From: Tannerella serpentiformis
Lineage (GTDB): Bacteria; Bacteroidota; Bacteroidia; Bacteroidales; Tannerellaceae
Direction: 5' to 3'
Length of the DNA stretch: 64,000 nucleotides
Assembly (NCBI RefSeq): GCF_003033925.1
Contig: NZ_CP028365.1
Span: 1,116,001 to 1,180,000, forward strand
Numbering within the stretch: the stretch's first letter is position 1; each line of letters opens with the position of its first letter. Shown here in pieces: positions 45,852 to 54,107 of this stretch. The notes beneath the pieces were generated by a model. That model made no database searches and was not told the origin of the DNA. It saw only the letters and a program-made list of their open reading frames with translations. A program made the position numbers and the translations under genes.

Positions 45852-45996
45852 CAAAATTACCCAGTCCAAAGCGCCCGTTACCTGTGCAGATTCCTGTATA
45901 TCAATGCAAAAGAACCATGTACAAGAAAGGTTCAGTTACCTGCTTTTGCACCATCGTTACCTACCACCAGACAGGGTAACGGTTTGGTAACTGAAC
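45852..45996. promoter_or_regulatory. Integrase control/attachment region with five GTTACC words
   Basis: GTTACC in either orientation occurs at about 45877, 45935, 45956, 45975 (inverted) and 45986 (inverted). GTTCAGTTACC (45930) and GGTAACTGAAC (45986) form a perfect 11-bp inverted repeat, with CGTTACC/GGTAACG nested inside. A TAATTTTG box on the minus strand (45852-45859) could serve the integrases. One GGTAACG also lies at the left end (30936). Probable arm-type integrase or excisionase sites. Confidence 0.5.
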
Positions 45997-46115
45997 TCTT
46001 GCTCGGATCCGCACTTTTCTGCCTTTTCCGCTCGACGCAACCGGAAGCATATCGACCCCTTTCCACCTAATAATCAGTCCACTTGCTTCGACATCGGGGC
46101 TTCTGCTTTTGAGAG

Positions 46116-46415
46116 GATTAATACCGTTCCGAGGGGTATTTATATACGTTCCGGGGAATATTTAATACCGTTCCGAGGGGTATTTAACCACGTTCCGAGG
46201 GGTATTTAATACCGTCCTGATGGGTATTTAATTACGTCCTGAAGGGTATTTAATTACGTCCCGAGGGGTATTTATGACGTCCCGAGAGGTATTTCATACC
46301 ACCCCGAAGGGTATTCCACTGTGCTCGAAGCGGTATTTAATGAGGTTCCGAACGTATCGATGACCACCTCGGAACGGTATTTCACCACGTTCTGAAGGGT
46401 ATTTCACGTGAGTGC
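46116..46415. repeat. 22-bp tandem repeat, about 13 copies, core GGTATTTAATACC
   Basis: TATTTA-type words fall at 46137, 46159, 46181, 46203, 46225, 46247, 46269, 46290, 46312, 46334, 46355, 46378 and 46400: a 22-bp period with rare shifts of one. The core GGTATTTAATACC is palindromic. Divergence increases toward the right end. Two further copies lie on the other side of the mobile element. Confidence 0.93.
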
Positions 46416-46477
46416 TTACGTCGGACTCACGTATGTTTAGGCGTTGATCGGCGAGTTTGCCGGATTCACAGAAGGCG

Positions 46478-46510
46478 AAAAGCCCCAATGATTCAGTCAT
46501 TGGGGCTTTT
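46478..46510. terminator. Perfect bidirectional terminator downstream of the nrf/ccs genes
   Basis: AAAAGCCCCAATGA - TTCAG - TCATTGGGGCTTTT, a 14-bp perfect stem. It ends minus-strand transcripts from ccsA and shields the locus from the mobile element. Confidence 0.85.
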
Positions 46511-46635
46511 CTTTTTCGCGGGGAGACCAAAGGCCATTCATTTCAGGGCTTGCTTGGGTAGACTTCGGAGGATTTCCCCAAGTAGAAGCTCGGCTTTCCA
46601 GCGCACATCCCCCGGGTGGACAGCCTTCCTCCCGA

Positions 46636-47424
46636 TCAACTACTGTAAACATGGATACTGCCTTGCGCCGCCGGCAAATAATTGACGCCGATCCATGTGA
46701 TCATCAGCAGGATGAAGGAGATGGGGAGCGTCCAGAGCACGACACGCTCGGGGGCGTGGCGCAGACGGAGGTGGATGTAGACGAGATAGGCGGCGGCGGT
46801 GACAAAGGCCCACGTCTCTTTCGGGTCCCACGACCAGTAGTGGCCCCACGCCTCCTTGGCCCAGACGGCGCCCATGAGCATGCCGCACATGAGGAAGCCA
46901 AAACCGGTGTAGACCAGGTTGTCCATCAGCCGATAGAGCGCCTCGTCCTCGGGGAGATCAGGGTCATTGCGCAGGGCGTGCATACGGATGAAGGCGCCGA
47001 CGGTGGCTGCGCCAAGCATGGCGTAAGAGAGGATGTAGACCGTCACGTGCGGCACAAACCAGTAGCTCTGGAGCGCAGGCATGAGGTGTTTGGAGTGGAT
47101 CTCGGGCTTGAAGAGGTTGATACATGTGAAGACGCATGCCACGAGCGCTGCAAAGGAGAGCAGCCAGGGATAGCGGTGACGGCGGAAGGTGGCGTAGCCT
47201 ACGGCGGCGAGGAAGAAGGCGTACCAGAGACGCGTCTCGCCGACGGTGCGCATGGGCGGTCGCTCCAGGCCGACCCACAGGCCGCCGATAAAGACGGCGT
47301 AGATGAGGGTGCCGAGGAGCATCAGCACATGGCTTATGCCTCTGTATTTATATACGGTGATACCGGCGGCCACCCAGCACAGCATGGCGGGCAGGGCGAA
47401 CCAGGGGAAGTCGTTCCAAGTCAT
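46636..47424 (-). CDS. ccsA: Cytochrome c biogenesis protein CcsA/CcsB-type (heme lyase subunit)
   Basis: System II cytochrome c assembly: with ResB it exports heme and attaches it to CxxCH motifs. The 262-residue protein has about eight transmembrane helices and the heme-handling WWD signature WGHYWSWDPKETWA near residue 191, with conserved external histidines (in FVPHVTVYI and the last loop). The start MTWNDFPW was chosen because the upstream extension runs through a TAGAGGG microsatellite. It lies 98 bp after resB on the same strand as nrfHA, clearly serving NrfA/NrfH maturation. Confidence 0.9.
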   Translation of the reverse strand: MTWNDFPWFALPAMLCWVAAGITVYKYRGISHVLMLLGTLIYAVFIGGLWVGLERPPMRTVGETRLWYAFFLAAVGYATFRRHRYPWLLSFAALVACVFTCINLFKPEIHSKHLMPALQSYWFVPHVTVYILSYAMLGAATVGAFIRMHALRNDPDLPEDEALYRLMDNLVYTGFGFLMCGMLMGAVWAKEAWGHYWSWDPKETWAFVTAAAYLVYIHLRLRHAPERVVLWTLPISFILLMITWIGVNYLPAAQGSIHVYSS

Positions 47425-47426
47425 TT

Positions 47427-47513
47427 TATAGAGGGTAGAGGGTAGAGGGTAGAGGGTGGAGGATAGAGAGTAGAGGGTGGAGGGTGGAGGGTGGAGGGTA
47501 GACGGTAGAGGGC
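47427..47513. repeat. 7-bp microsatellite (TAGAGGG/TGGAGGG)n between resB and ccsA
   Basis: About eleven copies of TAGAGGG, TGGAGGG and close variants lie directly upstream of the ccsA start. A shorter tract of the same motif occurs after the CoA-transferase gene at about 22656-22690. Slippage would change the resB-ccsA spacing. Confidence 0.85.
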
Positions 47514-47522
47514 TATTTGCTC

Positions 47523-48779
47523 CTACGCTGTTCGGCGACGTCCGCCCCACAGCATGCAGACGGAGCCGGCGGCCAGAAGGATGATGCCGATGTAAACAAG
47601 CGTGAGCCAGGGGTCGTAGACCAACTCGACGACGGTGTATTCGGAGAGCTTACCGGCTTCGCTGTCGTAGCCATGCTGGTAGATGGTCCAGGGGCCCGTG
47701 CGGAAAGGGCGGTTCACCTCAAGGCGCGCACGGGAACCGACGTCTTGGTCTTTGCGATAGACTTCGATGTCGGAGACAAAGCGACGCGGTTCGGGCATGG
47801 TCGCAGCCACGCAGAGGTTGGTGTCGAGATTGAGCACCATATACAGCTGAGAGATGTTGCCCGCGCAAACCCATCCCGTGCGTTCAACACCGGTCACGGG
47901 GTTGCGAGCCTTGATGCGTGCAGCGGGTGAGGCGCCGGGCATATGGATCTCGCGGTAGGTGCTGTCGCTATTACGGACGGCATCGTGGATGTATTCCAGC
48001 AGCTGGATGTCCCAGCCGGCCAGTTTGCCCCGCGGTATCTTCGGATCAATGGGGAAGAACTCGGGCTTCTCTACCGGCTGACTGGCACCCGTCTTCCGAT
48101 CGATGATAGTCAGCGATGGCGGATATTCCTCCATGCTGAAGTCATATAGCTCGATGGCGATAGGCAGCTGCATGACGCGCCCGTGACTATCCGTGCCACG
48201 CCACTCCACCTCGCCTTCTGGCACACGCATCAGGAAGCGCTCCATGTCCGCCGCACCGAGGCCCGCAGCGAAGAGCAGCAGCCAGAGTCCGGCATGGTTG
48301 AGGTAGAAGGCATAGTCCGACCGTTGGAAGTGGAGCAACCGACGAATGAAGAGTGCACCGAGCGAAAGCAGCGTGAGGAAATAGAGGAGGACAAAAGGCC
48401 AAGCGCGCGTCATCCGGTCGAGACCGAGGCGGGAGGTAAAGTGCATCGTTCCCTCGGCAGGCCGAGCAGTCGACTGCGGCGTGAGCCCCATGATGATACC
48501 CGTCACCACGAAGGCGACGATGAGCGTCACAGCCAGCGGCACACCCGTATACCAACGGCAGATAGCGCTGCGCTTCGTTCCCCAGGCGATGGCGGCGGCT
48601 AAGAGGACGATCACGGCACCCACGACGGTGTTCACCGGATAACGCAGCAGTTCGAAGTCGAACTCGCCGACCGTGAGCTGCAATAGCAGCCCGGTCAGAA
48701 GAATCCCTGACACGAAAGCGATACTCTCTTTCCAGTGCCAGGGATGTTGCCACATGGGGCGGCGGTGTTGTTGCTCCAT
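47523..48779 (-). CDS. resB: Cytochrome c biogenesis protein ResB
   Basis: A 418-residue membrane protein with four main helices (about 20-40, 50-70, 80-100 and a last one near 385-410) and a large periplasmic domain between the third and the last, the ResB/Ccs1 layout. With CcsA it forms the system II heme export and ligation complex. It begins directly after the nrfA stop codon, with no gap, so the two are cotranscribed and probably translationally coupled. Confidence 0.88.
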   Translation of the reverse strand: MEQQHRRPMWQHPWHWKESIAFVSGILLTGLLLQLTVGEFDFELLRYPVNTVVGAVIVLLAAAIAWGTKRSAICRWYTGVPLAVTLIVAFVVTGIIMGLTPQSTARPAEGTMHFTSRLGLDRMTRAWPFVLLYFLTLLSLGALFIRRLLHFQRSDYAFYLNHAGLWLLLFAAGLGAADMERFLMRVPEGEVEWRGTDSHGRVMQLPIAIELYDFSMEEYPPSLTIIDRKTGASQPVEKPEFFPIDPKIPRGKLAGWDIQLLEYIHDAVRNSDSTYREIHMPGASPAARIKARNPVTGVERTGWVCAGNISQLYMVLNLDTNLCVAATMPEPRRFVSDIEVYRKDQDVGSRARLEVNRPFRTGPWTIYQHGYDSEAGKLSEYTVVELVYDPWLTLVYIGIILLAAGSVCMLWGGRRRTA

Positions 48780-50297
48780 TTAGCTCCTTGATGCGTCAGC
48801 CGTCATGATGCGGTTCTTCTTCCGCGCCTCTTCGATCCATTTCGGAACGACGGTCTTGAGGAACTCGCCCTTCTTGCGGTGCAGCTCTTCGGGGTTCAGG
48901 CCGATGTAGCGCTGCGCCTTCTCCTTGGTGGAGATGTCAGGCATGGGCACCTCGTCGGTGTATCCGTGCTTGGCTAAGATGCGGGAGAGGGCAAGGCGAG
49001 CCTTCATGGCGCGTTCGAGGCCTGCGCTGAGGATGCGCGTCACCTCTTGCGGTGCGTGGAAGGATGCTCCGTGTGATGCCACACCATAGTCCCAACGCCA
49101 TTGCGACTGGCGAATGAACTTCAGCACGGGTGCCATCTCGGCTTCGGTAGCGCCCTTCTTCCAAGCAAACTCAGCCTCGATGTGGGCATGCACAAGCTCA
49201 TCCTCGAGCTTGTTGCGCACCTCGTTGACCTTGCGCTGGCGTTCATAGACGTTCTGCCGGAGCGTCTCCTCGCTTTCGCGGTGGCACACTTGGCAGGTGC
49301 GGTCGATGTATTGCAGCGGGCTGGTGATGTGGTGATCGGAGTACTTGATGCCACCTTCCGACTTGTACGGCATGTGGCAGTCGGCGCAAGCTACGCCGCG
49401 CTGCGCGTGGATGCCTTGTTGAGCAATCTCATACTCAGGGTGCTGCGCCTTGAGAATAGGTGCACGGCTGAGGGCATGGATGTAGTCGTAGTAGTCCGTC
49501 TCGTCATAGTAGGCCTCGGCGTCCTCCATCGTCATGCCCTTGTCCCACGGGAAGGTGAGGTATTGGCCTTCACCCTTGAAGTAATACTCCACGTGGCACT
49601 GTGCGCAGACGAGCGAGCGCATCTCCTGCGGGGTGGCCTTGGTGATGTCCTTGCCTTGACGTTGGAAAGCCTCGATCAACGCGGGACGGGTGATCTTCAG
49701 ATCCATCGTCTTCGGGTCGTGGCAGTCGCCGCAACCTATCGGGTTCATGATCTCGGCACCCATCGAGCTCCACGGTGCTTTGTAGAAGTTGGCGATGCCC
49801 ACCTCGTGCATCATGCGGGGCACGTCGGGGCCTTTACATGTCCAGCACGTAGCCGGCTGAATGTCGCCCTCGCCATCTATACCGGGGTTACCCGTGCGGA
49901 GGATGGCGCGCATGTCTTCGATGGCATGCTTATGGCCGCGGGGCGAATTGTATTCGCGAGAAAAGGAGTAGCCGGCCCAAAAGATGACCATCTGTGGCCG
50001 TGCAGCCAGCACATCGACGGCGTGGCTACCATTGAACTCGGACGTGAAGGAGGTGTCCTCCGTCTGTGCCCAAGTCTCGTATTCGCGCGGATAGTTGAGG
50101 CCCCAGATCTCGTTGCGCGTCTCGAACTCGGGGATGTCGGTCTTCTTGTTGTTGTAAATCGTTGCGATCTCGGCGCGCCGCTCCGTGATGGATGCGGCTA
50201 ATAAACCCAGCAGAAACACGCCCGCCATGACGGCGAAGAACAGGATCCACCCGACGATGGGTCGGCGCCTAATGGTGTCAGTTAATCTCTTGAACAT
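48780..50297 (-). CDS. nrfA: Ammonia-forming cytochrome c nitrite reductase, catalytic subunit
   Basis: NrfA reduces nitrite to ammonia with six electrons in the periplasm. The 505-residue protein has an N-terminal signal/anchor helix (about 14-36). It has five heme sites: the special CWTCK (151-155, Lys-ligated catalytic heme) and CGDCH (189), CAQCH (231), CADCH (304) and CQVCH (335). Catalytic-site residues Tyr and His are expected around CAQCHVEYYF and HHITSPLQYIDRTC. It lies downstream of nrfH and upstream of resB-ccsA, the complete set for assembly. Confidence 0.96.
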   Translation of the reverse strand: MFKRLTDTIRRRPIVGWILFFAVMAGVFLLGLLAASITERRAEIATIYNNKKTDIPEFETRNEIWGLNYPREYETWAQTEDTSFTSEFNGSHAVDVLAARPQMVIFWAGYSFSREYNSPRGHKHAIEDMRAILRTGNPGIDGEGDIQPATCWTCKGPDVPRMMHEVGIANFYKAPWSSMGAEIMNPIGCGDCHDPKTMDLKITRPALIEAFQRQGKDITKATPQEMRSLVCAQCHVEYYFKGEGQYLTFPWDKGMTMEDAEAYYDETDYYDYIHALSRAPILKAQHPEYEIAQQGIHAQRGVACADCHMPYKSEGGIKYSDHHITSPLQYIDRTCQVCHRESEETLRQNVYERQRKVNEVRNKLEDELVHAHIEAEFAWKKGATEAEMAPVLKFIRQSQWRWDYGVASHGASFHAPQEVTRILSAGLERAMKARLALSRILAKHGYTDEVPMPDISTKEKAQRYIGLNPEELHRKKGEFLKTVVPKWIEEARKKNRIMTADASRS

Positions 50298-50391
50298 AGT
50301 AGTAAGGAGTAGTTAGAGGGTAGTCAAAGGGTTGTAAGAAGTAGTGAGAGGGTGGTGGAAAGGAGTGACGAGAGTGCTCAGCGCTTCGTCT

Positions 50392-50985
50392 TTAGATTTT
50401 CGATTTCCCGCTTCCCATCATCTTCTTCAGCCAGTCAGGGACGGGCGACTTGGGCAGCGGTACAACGGCGTCTGGCGTACCATTCAGGTTGCTACGCTTG
50501 CCGTGGGGCACACTTGTGTGACAATCCCAGCAGGCTTTGCCTTTGCCATTCACAGCATCCACGTAGGAGATCATACCGGTGTTGACGAACTCCTGATTCA
50601 GCTGCGTGTGACAGCGGATGCAGTTGTTCATGATCACCTCATAGCTCTCCTCGCGCGGACGCAGCGCCATAGGTTCACTTCGCAGCGTGAAGACGGAGGC
50701 GTGGAGCAGTCCGTCTTTGGCCTTGAAGGCATACTTGAGGAATACGTTGTCATGCGGCACATGGCAGTCGTTACACGTTGCCCGTCGCCCGTGCGAACTA
50801 TGATCCCACGAGTTGTAGTAGGGCGCCATGATGTGACAGTTGATGCACACCGATGGGTCGTCGCCGAGATACGTGTGTATCCTCGCCATGTAAGCCGCAT
50901 AAGCGCCAAGCCCGGCCAAGATTCCCCCGAAAACGAAGAGGGGAAGGACAAGCTGACGCGGTAGGGAGGTCAATAATTTCTTCAT
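50392..50985 (-). CDS. nrfH: Cytochrome c nitrite reductase small subunit (quinol dehydrogenase)
   Basis: A 197-residue NapC/NirT-family tetraheme protein that takes electrons from menaquinol and feeds NrfA. One N-terminal membrane helix (about 11-33) anchors it. Heme motifs are CINCH (47-51), CNDCH (71-75), CIRCH (122-126) and CWDCH (152-156). It is followed by nrfA after 94 bp. Upstream lie a TACCTTTG box and a GTAAT-N4-ATTAC palindrome identical in pattern to the one before the porin gene. Confidence 0.95.
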   Translation of the reverse strand: MKKLLTSLPRQLVLPLFVFGGILAGLGAYAAYMARIHTYLGDDPSVCINCHIMAPYYNSWDHSSHGRRATCNDCHVPHDNVFLKYAFKAKDGLLHASVFTLRSEPMALRPREESYEVIMNNCIRCHTQLNQEFVNTGMISYVDAVNGKGKACWDCHTSVPHGKRSNLNGTPDAVVPLPKSPVPDWLKKMMGSGKSKI

Positions 50986-51013
50986 AACGGATCGGGGCTA
51001 CAATCAACGGGGG

Positions 51014-51057
51014 CAAAGGTAGCCCCGAAGTGTAAACAAGAGTGTAATAAGAATTAC
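51014..51057 (-). promoter_or_regulatory. nrfH promoter with GTAAT-N4-ATTAC operator
   Basis: -7 box TACCTTTG at 51021-51014 (minus strand). The dyad GTAATAAGAATTAC lies at 51044-51057, its centre 36.5 bp from the G that ends the -7 box. This puts it near -41 relative to the expected start, the class II position of Crp/Fnr activators. Confidence 0.7.
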
Positions 51058-51086
51058 AGATGCAATCAGCACATAGGCAGCCATCT

Positions 51087-52358
51087 TCACCACATGGCTT
51101 GGAAGACGCGCGTCTGAATGTTCACCGAGAGCCACGCCCAATCCTGCCAGCGCGTGTGATCGCCGCCCTTCACATAGTCCATCGTCTCCGTACCGGACAT
51201 AAAGGAATAGCCGGCCATGAGGTTGACGTCTTTCATGAGCTTCCAGCTAAGCTGCAAATCGACCTCCGTGCCTAAGCCCTTCGAACGCTGACCAGTGGCT
51301 GACTGAAGGTTGCTCGTGGTGCTGAAGTAGTGACCCGTAGCGCCGAGGCTCAAGCTGGGGGTGACAGCCACGTTCAGTCCGGCGTAGTTATCCCACAGTC
51401 CAGGGTTCAGACCGTTGGCGAAGGGAGAGGCGTAGAAGTAATCCATCGCCCCGTAGAACTTGTGGTGCGTACCGTAGAGCGGATTGAAGGCTTCAAAGCG
51501 GGTGCTCTCGCGCTTATCGCCCGAGAGGTAGTCCGAGCCGAGCTGGAACGAGAGACCTTCGGTGGCGTGAATGTTGGCGCGCAGGGCTGCCATCCAAGCT
51601 GAGATGGAGACATCGGCCGCGGTACGTCCCATTTGATAGTAAAACGCACCGGAGAGATCCAAGGCACGATCCGGACGTACCCCGAGGTTCACCCCGAAAG
51701 TCTGCTGGTAGCGCGTCTCAGCACGATCCGCGGTGCCGCCTTCTAACCCTAAGTTCATCGCCAAGGCCGAAACGCGGAAATGCTCGTCGGAGTGGGCGTA
51801 CCAGAGCGTCTGCATCGACTTGTAGGGCTGTGCACCGGGGTGATAATACGTGCCCCCGATCACCCGCTCATCGTTTTGATTGAAGGCCAGGATCAGGTGC
51901 AGGAGATCCCGTCGAGACTCATAGCCGAGCTTCAAGGCGTCGTGGTAACGCCCGGCCATGTTCCAATCCAGTGCGCCGAGGATGCGTTCATCGTCGTACG
52001 ATAATGGCTGGCGCCCCAGCTTGGCAAACAGGCCGTGGCCGAAGCGGAGCTTAGCCCAAGCCTCGTTGAGGATGAAGCGCCCGTTGCGGTCGATCTGCGG
52101 ATCCTGCCCCCAAACGCCTACATGCTGCGCGGAGAAGCGCATCTCAAGTTGGCTGCGCTCATAGCCCAACGAGAGGCGCGCTCGATTGGCAATGAACCGA
52201 GCCGGCAGTTCTCCTCGATCACGCGGAAAGAGTGCCCCGTTACGATATTCGGCTCGCGGCCGAACCTGCACGTCTACCGTCGTTTGATTGTCGCCCGGTT
52301 GCGCCATCATTCCGCCTACGAACAGCGAAAAGATCATACAAAACATAGTTCGTCTCAT
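51087..52358 (-). CDS. Outer-membrane beta-barrel porin (alginate-export-domain type)
   Basis: A 423-residue protein with a signal peptide (about 1-19) and a long series of alternating amphipathic strands ending in an aromatic residue (Trp). Segments such as ARLSLGYERSQLEMRFSAQHVGVWGQD and EAWAKLRFGHGLFAKLGRQPLSYDDERILG fit the alginate_exp family of porins. Placed between the Crp/Fnr gene and nrfH, and sharing the same operator spacing, it may admit nitrite or nitrate, or export a product; this is inference. Its own promoter lies just upstream. Confidence 0.82.
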   Translation of the reverse strand: MRRTMFCMIFSLFVGGMMAQPGDNQTTVDVQVRPRAEYRNGALFPRDRGELPARFIANRARLSLGYERSQLEMRFSAQHVGVWGQDPQIDRNGRFILNEAWAKLRFGHGLFAKLGRQPLSYDDERILGALDWNMAGRYHDALKLGYESRRDLLHLILAFNQNDERVIGGTYYHPGAQPYKSMQTLWYAHSDEHFRVSALAMNLGLEGGTADRAETRYQQTFGVNLGVRPDRALDLSGAFYYQMGRTAADVSISAWMAALRANIHATEGLSFQLGSDYLSGDKRESTRFEAFNPLYGTHHKFYGAMDYFYASPFANGLNPGLWDNYAGLNVAVTPSLSLGATGHYFSTTSNLQSATGQRSKGLGTEVDLQLSWKLMKDVNLMAGYSFMSGTETMDYVKGGDHTRWQDWAWLSVNIQTRVFQAMW

Positions 52359-52390
52359 TGTTTAGTCCTCCATTGTTTGATTAATGGATG

Positions 52391-52434
52391 CAAAGGACGA
52401 GGTTATTCGGTTCATTGGCCGTAATACTTATTAC
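52391..52434 (-). promoter_or_regulatory. Porin promoter with GTAAT-N4-ATTAC operator
   Basis: GTAATACTTATTAC at 52421-52434; its centre is 36.5 bp from the end of a weak -7 box (GTCCTTTG, 52398-52391), the same distance as at nrfH. The missing TA of the box suggests a promoter that depends on an activator. It also lies about 64 bp upstream of the start expected for the divergent regulator gene. Confidence 0.7.
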
Positions 52435-52477
52435 GCCGCCGCGCACGCACACTCCCCTGACGACTCTATATAAGGGC

Positions 52478-52485
52478 TACCTTTG
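52478..52485 (+). promoter_or_regulatory. -7 box (TACCTTTG) for the Crp/Fnr regulator gene
   Basis: TACCTTTG, 38 bp before the ATG, with the GTAAT-N4-ATTAC site upstream at a distance suited to autoregulation. Confidence 0.5.
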
Positions 52486-52522
52486 CCTTTGAGAATAAAA
52501 GTAGAAGTACTGAACACGCACC

Positions 52523-53215
52523 ATGAATGAGATCTCACTCACTGAGTCACTACAACAGACCTTATTCCGGATCCCACTTTTCGAAGGGGCCCCGGAGAGT
52601 CTCCGCGCGTCGCTTACGGAGCGGCTCGACGCCCGACTCTATACGCTGGAAAAGAACGAAATCGTCGCTCATCAAGGCACCGTCTGCCGCGCACTTTACG
52701 TGCTACTCGAAGGGCGTGTGCGAACCGACCTCATCGACGAATGGGGTAATCGGGTGATGATTGAAACGATCGTAGCACCGGGTTCCTTCGCCACGCCCCA
52801 CCTCTTCAGCCGCGACCAAACGCTGCCGGCCACTTTCACAGCCACCATGCCCTCCACACTGCTTATGGCCCCGCGCGAATCCGTCTTTCGACTCATCAGC
52901 GAGGAGCCTTACCTGCTGAAGAACTTCCTGCATGTCTCGGGCAACTGCAACCATTGCACTTCCGTCCGCCTACGCATCCTCACGCAGCGGACCGTCCGCA
53001 ACCGCTTCGTCGCCTACCTGCTGGATCGCCCGACCAGCCCCGACGGATGGTTCACGGCCGAGCACAACACCTCGCAACTGGCGCACTACCTCTGCGTCAC
53101 TCGCCCCGCACTCTCGAAAGAGATCAGTAAAATGGTACGCGAGGGACTCATCGCCGTCGAAGGTCGCCGCTACCGCCTTCTGGCCGAACAGCAGCTCCGA
53201 CAGGAGATGGGGTGA
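52523..53215 (+). CDS. Crp/Fnr-family transcriptional regulator, probable controller of nrf and porin
   Basis: A 230-residue regulator: cyclic-nucleotide-binding-like beta barrel (about 15-125), long dimer helix (about 130-160), winged HTH (about 165-220, with HYLCVTRPALSKEISKMVREGLI as recognition region). No N-terminal four-Cys cluster typical of FNR is seen; Cys occurs only in GNCNHCTS near the dimer helix and at two other places. It is divergent from the porin-nrf genes. Two GTAAT-N4-ATTAC palindromes near the porin and nrfH promoters are its likely sites. The signal (NO, nitrite or redox) is unknown. Confidence 0.9.
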   Translation: MNEISLTESLQQTLFRIPLFEGAPESLRASLTERLDARLYTLEKNEIVAHQGTVCRALYVLLEGRVRTDLIDEWGNRVMIETIVAPGSFATPHLFSRDQTLPATFTATMPSTLLMAPRESVFRLISEEPYLLKNFLHVSGNCNHCTSVRLRILTQRTVRNRFVAYLLDRPTSPDGWFTAEHNTSQLAHYLCVTRPALSKEISKMVREGLIAVEGRRYRLLAEQQLRQEMG

Positions 53216-53284
53216 GGGCTATCTTTCTAGAAAAACATTTCCGACATCCGTCCTGTCAAGCAAAGAATCCCCGCAAAGCCCTGT

Positions 53285-53875
53285 AAACCTCATCCGGCAA
53301 GGCCTTCTTTTTTTTCGGGAAGGGCTGCCCCGCACCACCGTCTATGTCTTCTTTTTTCGGGTAGGACTGCCCCGCACCACCGTCCATGCCGTTTTTTTCG
53401 GAGAAGACCGCCCGCACGGCTCTTTCAGAGATATATTTCAAAATGCACAACTATTCAAGGCCTTATCTCATTCCATATCTCAAAATACATAGCTATCCAA
53501 AGCTTATCCTAGTATCATTCCTCAAAATATACAGCGACCCGAGTCTCATCTCGCACTATCCCTTGAAATATATAGCTATCCGAAGCTTACTTTAGTACCA
53601 TTTCTCGAGATATGTAGTTATCCGAAGCTCATTTTAGTATCATTCCTCGAAATATATATATACCTGTGGATTGTTTTGTGCCATATCTCGAAATATATAG
53701 CTATCCGAAGCTAATTTCAGTACTATTTCTCGGAATATATAGCTATCCAAACCTCATTTCATTCCATTTCTCGAAATATGTAGCTATCTGAATACCATTT
53801 CAGTTCCATTTCTCGAGATATATGGCTATATGAACCTCATTTCTGTAGTTTTTCTCGAAATAAAGAGCCTATCGA
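53285..53875. repeat. 41/42-bp tandem array, about 14 units, changing from GC-rich to AT-rich
   Basis: Three GC-rich units around CTGCCCCGCACCACCGTC (53325, 53367, 53408; spacing 42 and 41) are followed in phase by about eleven AT-rich units with CTCGAAATATATAGCTATCCGAAGCT. The anchor falls at 53437, 53479, 53521, 53562, 53604, 53646, 53687, 53729, 53770, 53812 and 53854: spacing alternates 42 and 41. TAGCT...AGCTA is a dyad within a unit. No gene is visible between the regulator and pncA. Confidence 0.93.
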
Positions 53876-54107
53876 GGTCCGTGACAGTGCTTCTCCCCTC
53901 AAAAATGTATAGCTGCGGGGAAGTGTCGGCTCCTCCGAAACAAAAGAGGGGGTAGATAACTTCGGTGAGCAACCCTTTTGGACAGAAAATCGGGTGCCCC
54001 AGCCACGCGGTGTAACGTCACGCGCTCCAGAGCTTGGAAAAACGGCTTGGACAGCTACTTTCGCCCCCAATTTTTCATTTACCCCAACCTCACACACACG
54101 CATAAAT

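Larger units (their letters stand above)
30870..46130. mobile_element. Integrative mobilizable element (Bacteroidales type) carrying a dynamin-GTPase operon
   Basis: About 15 kb bounded by the same 22-bp repeat on both sides. From left to right: MobA relaxase, MobC-like protein, DUF3408-like protein, toprim primase, VapE-like ATPase, two HTH proteins, three dynamin-like GTPases with two small partners, and two IntDOT-like tyrosine recombinases. No type IV secretion genes are present, so transfer would need a helper. Codon use and GC look lower than in flanking host genes. Exact att cores were not identified; the boundaries are approximate. The insertion appears to lie within or next to the 22-bp array. 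Confidence 0.85.

Noticed and set aside
30838-46130. Self-transmissible conjugative element
   Set aside because: No TraG-type coupling protein or other transfer-apparatus gene is present, so it is called mobilizable only.
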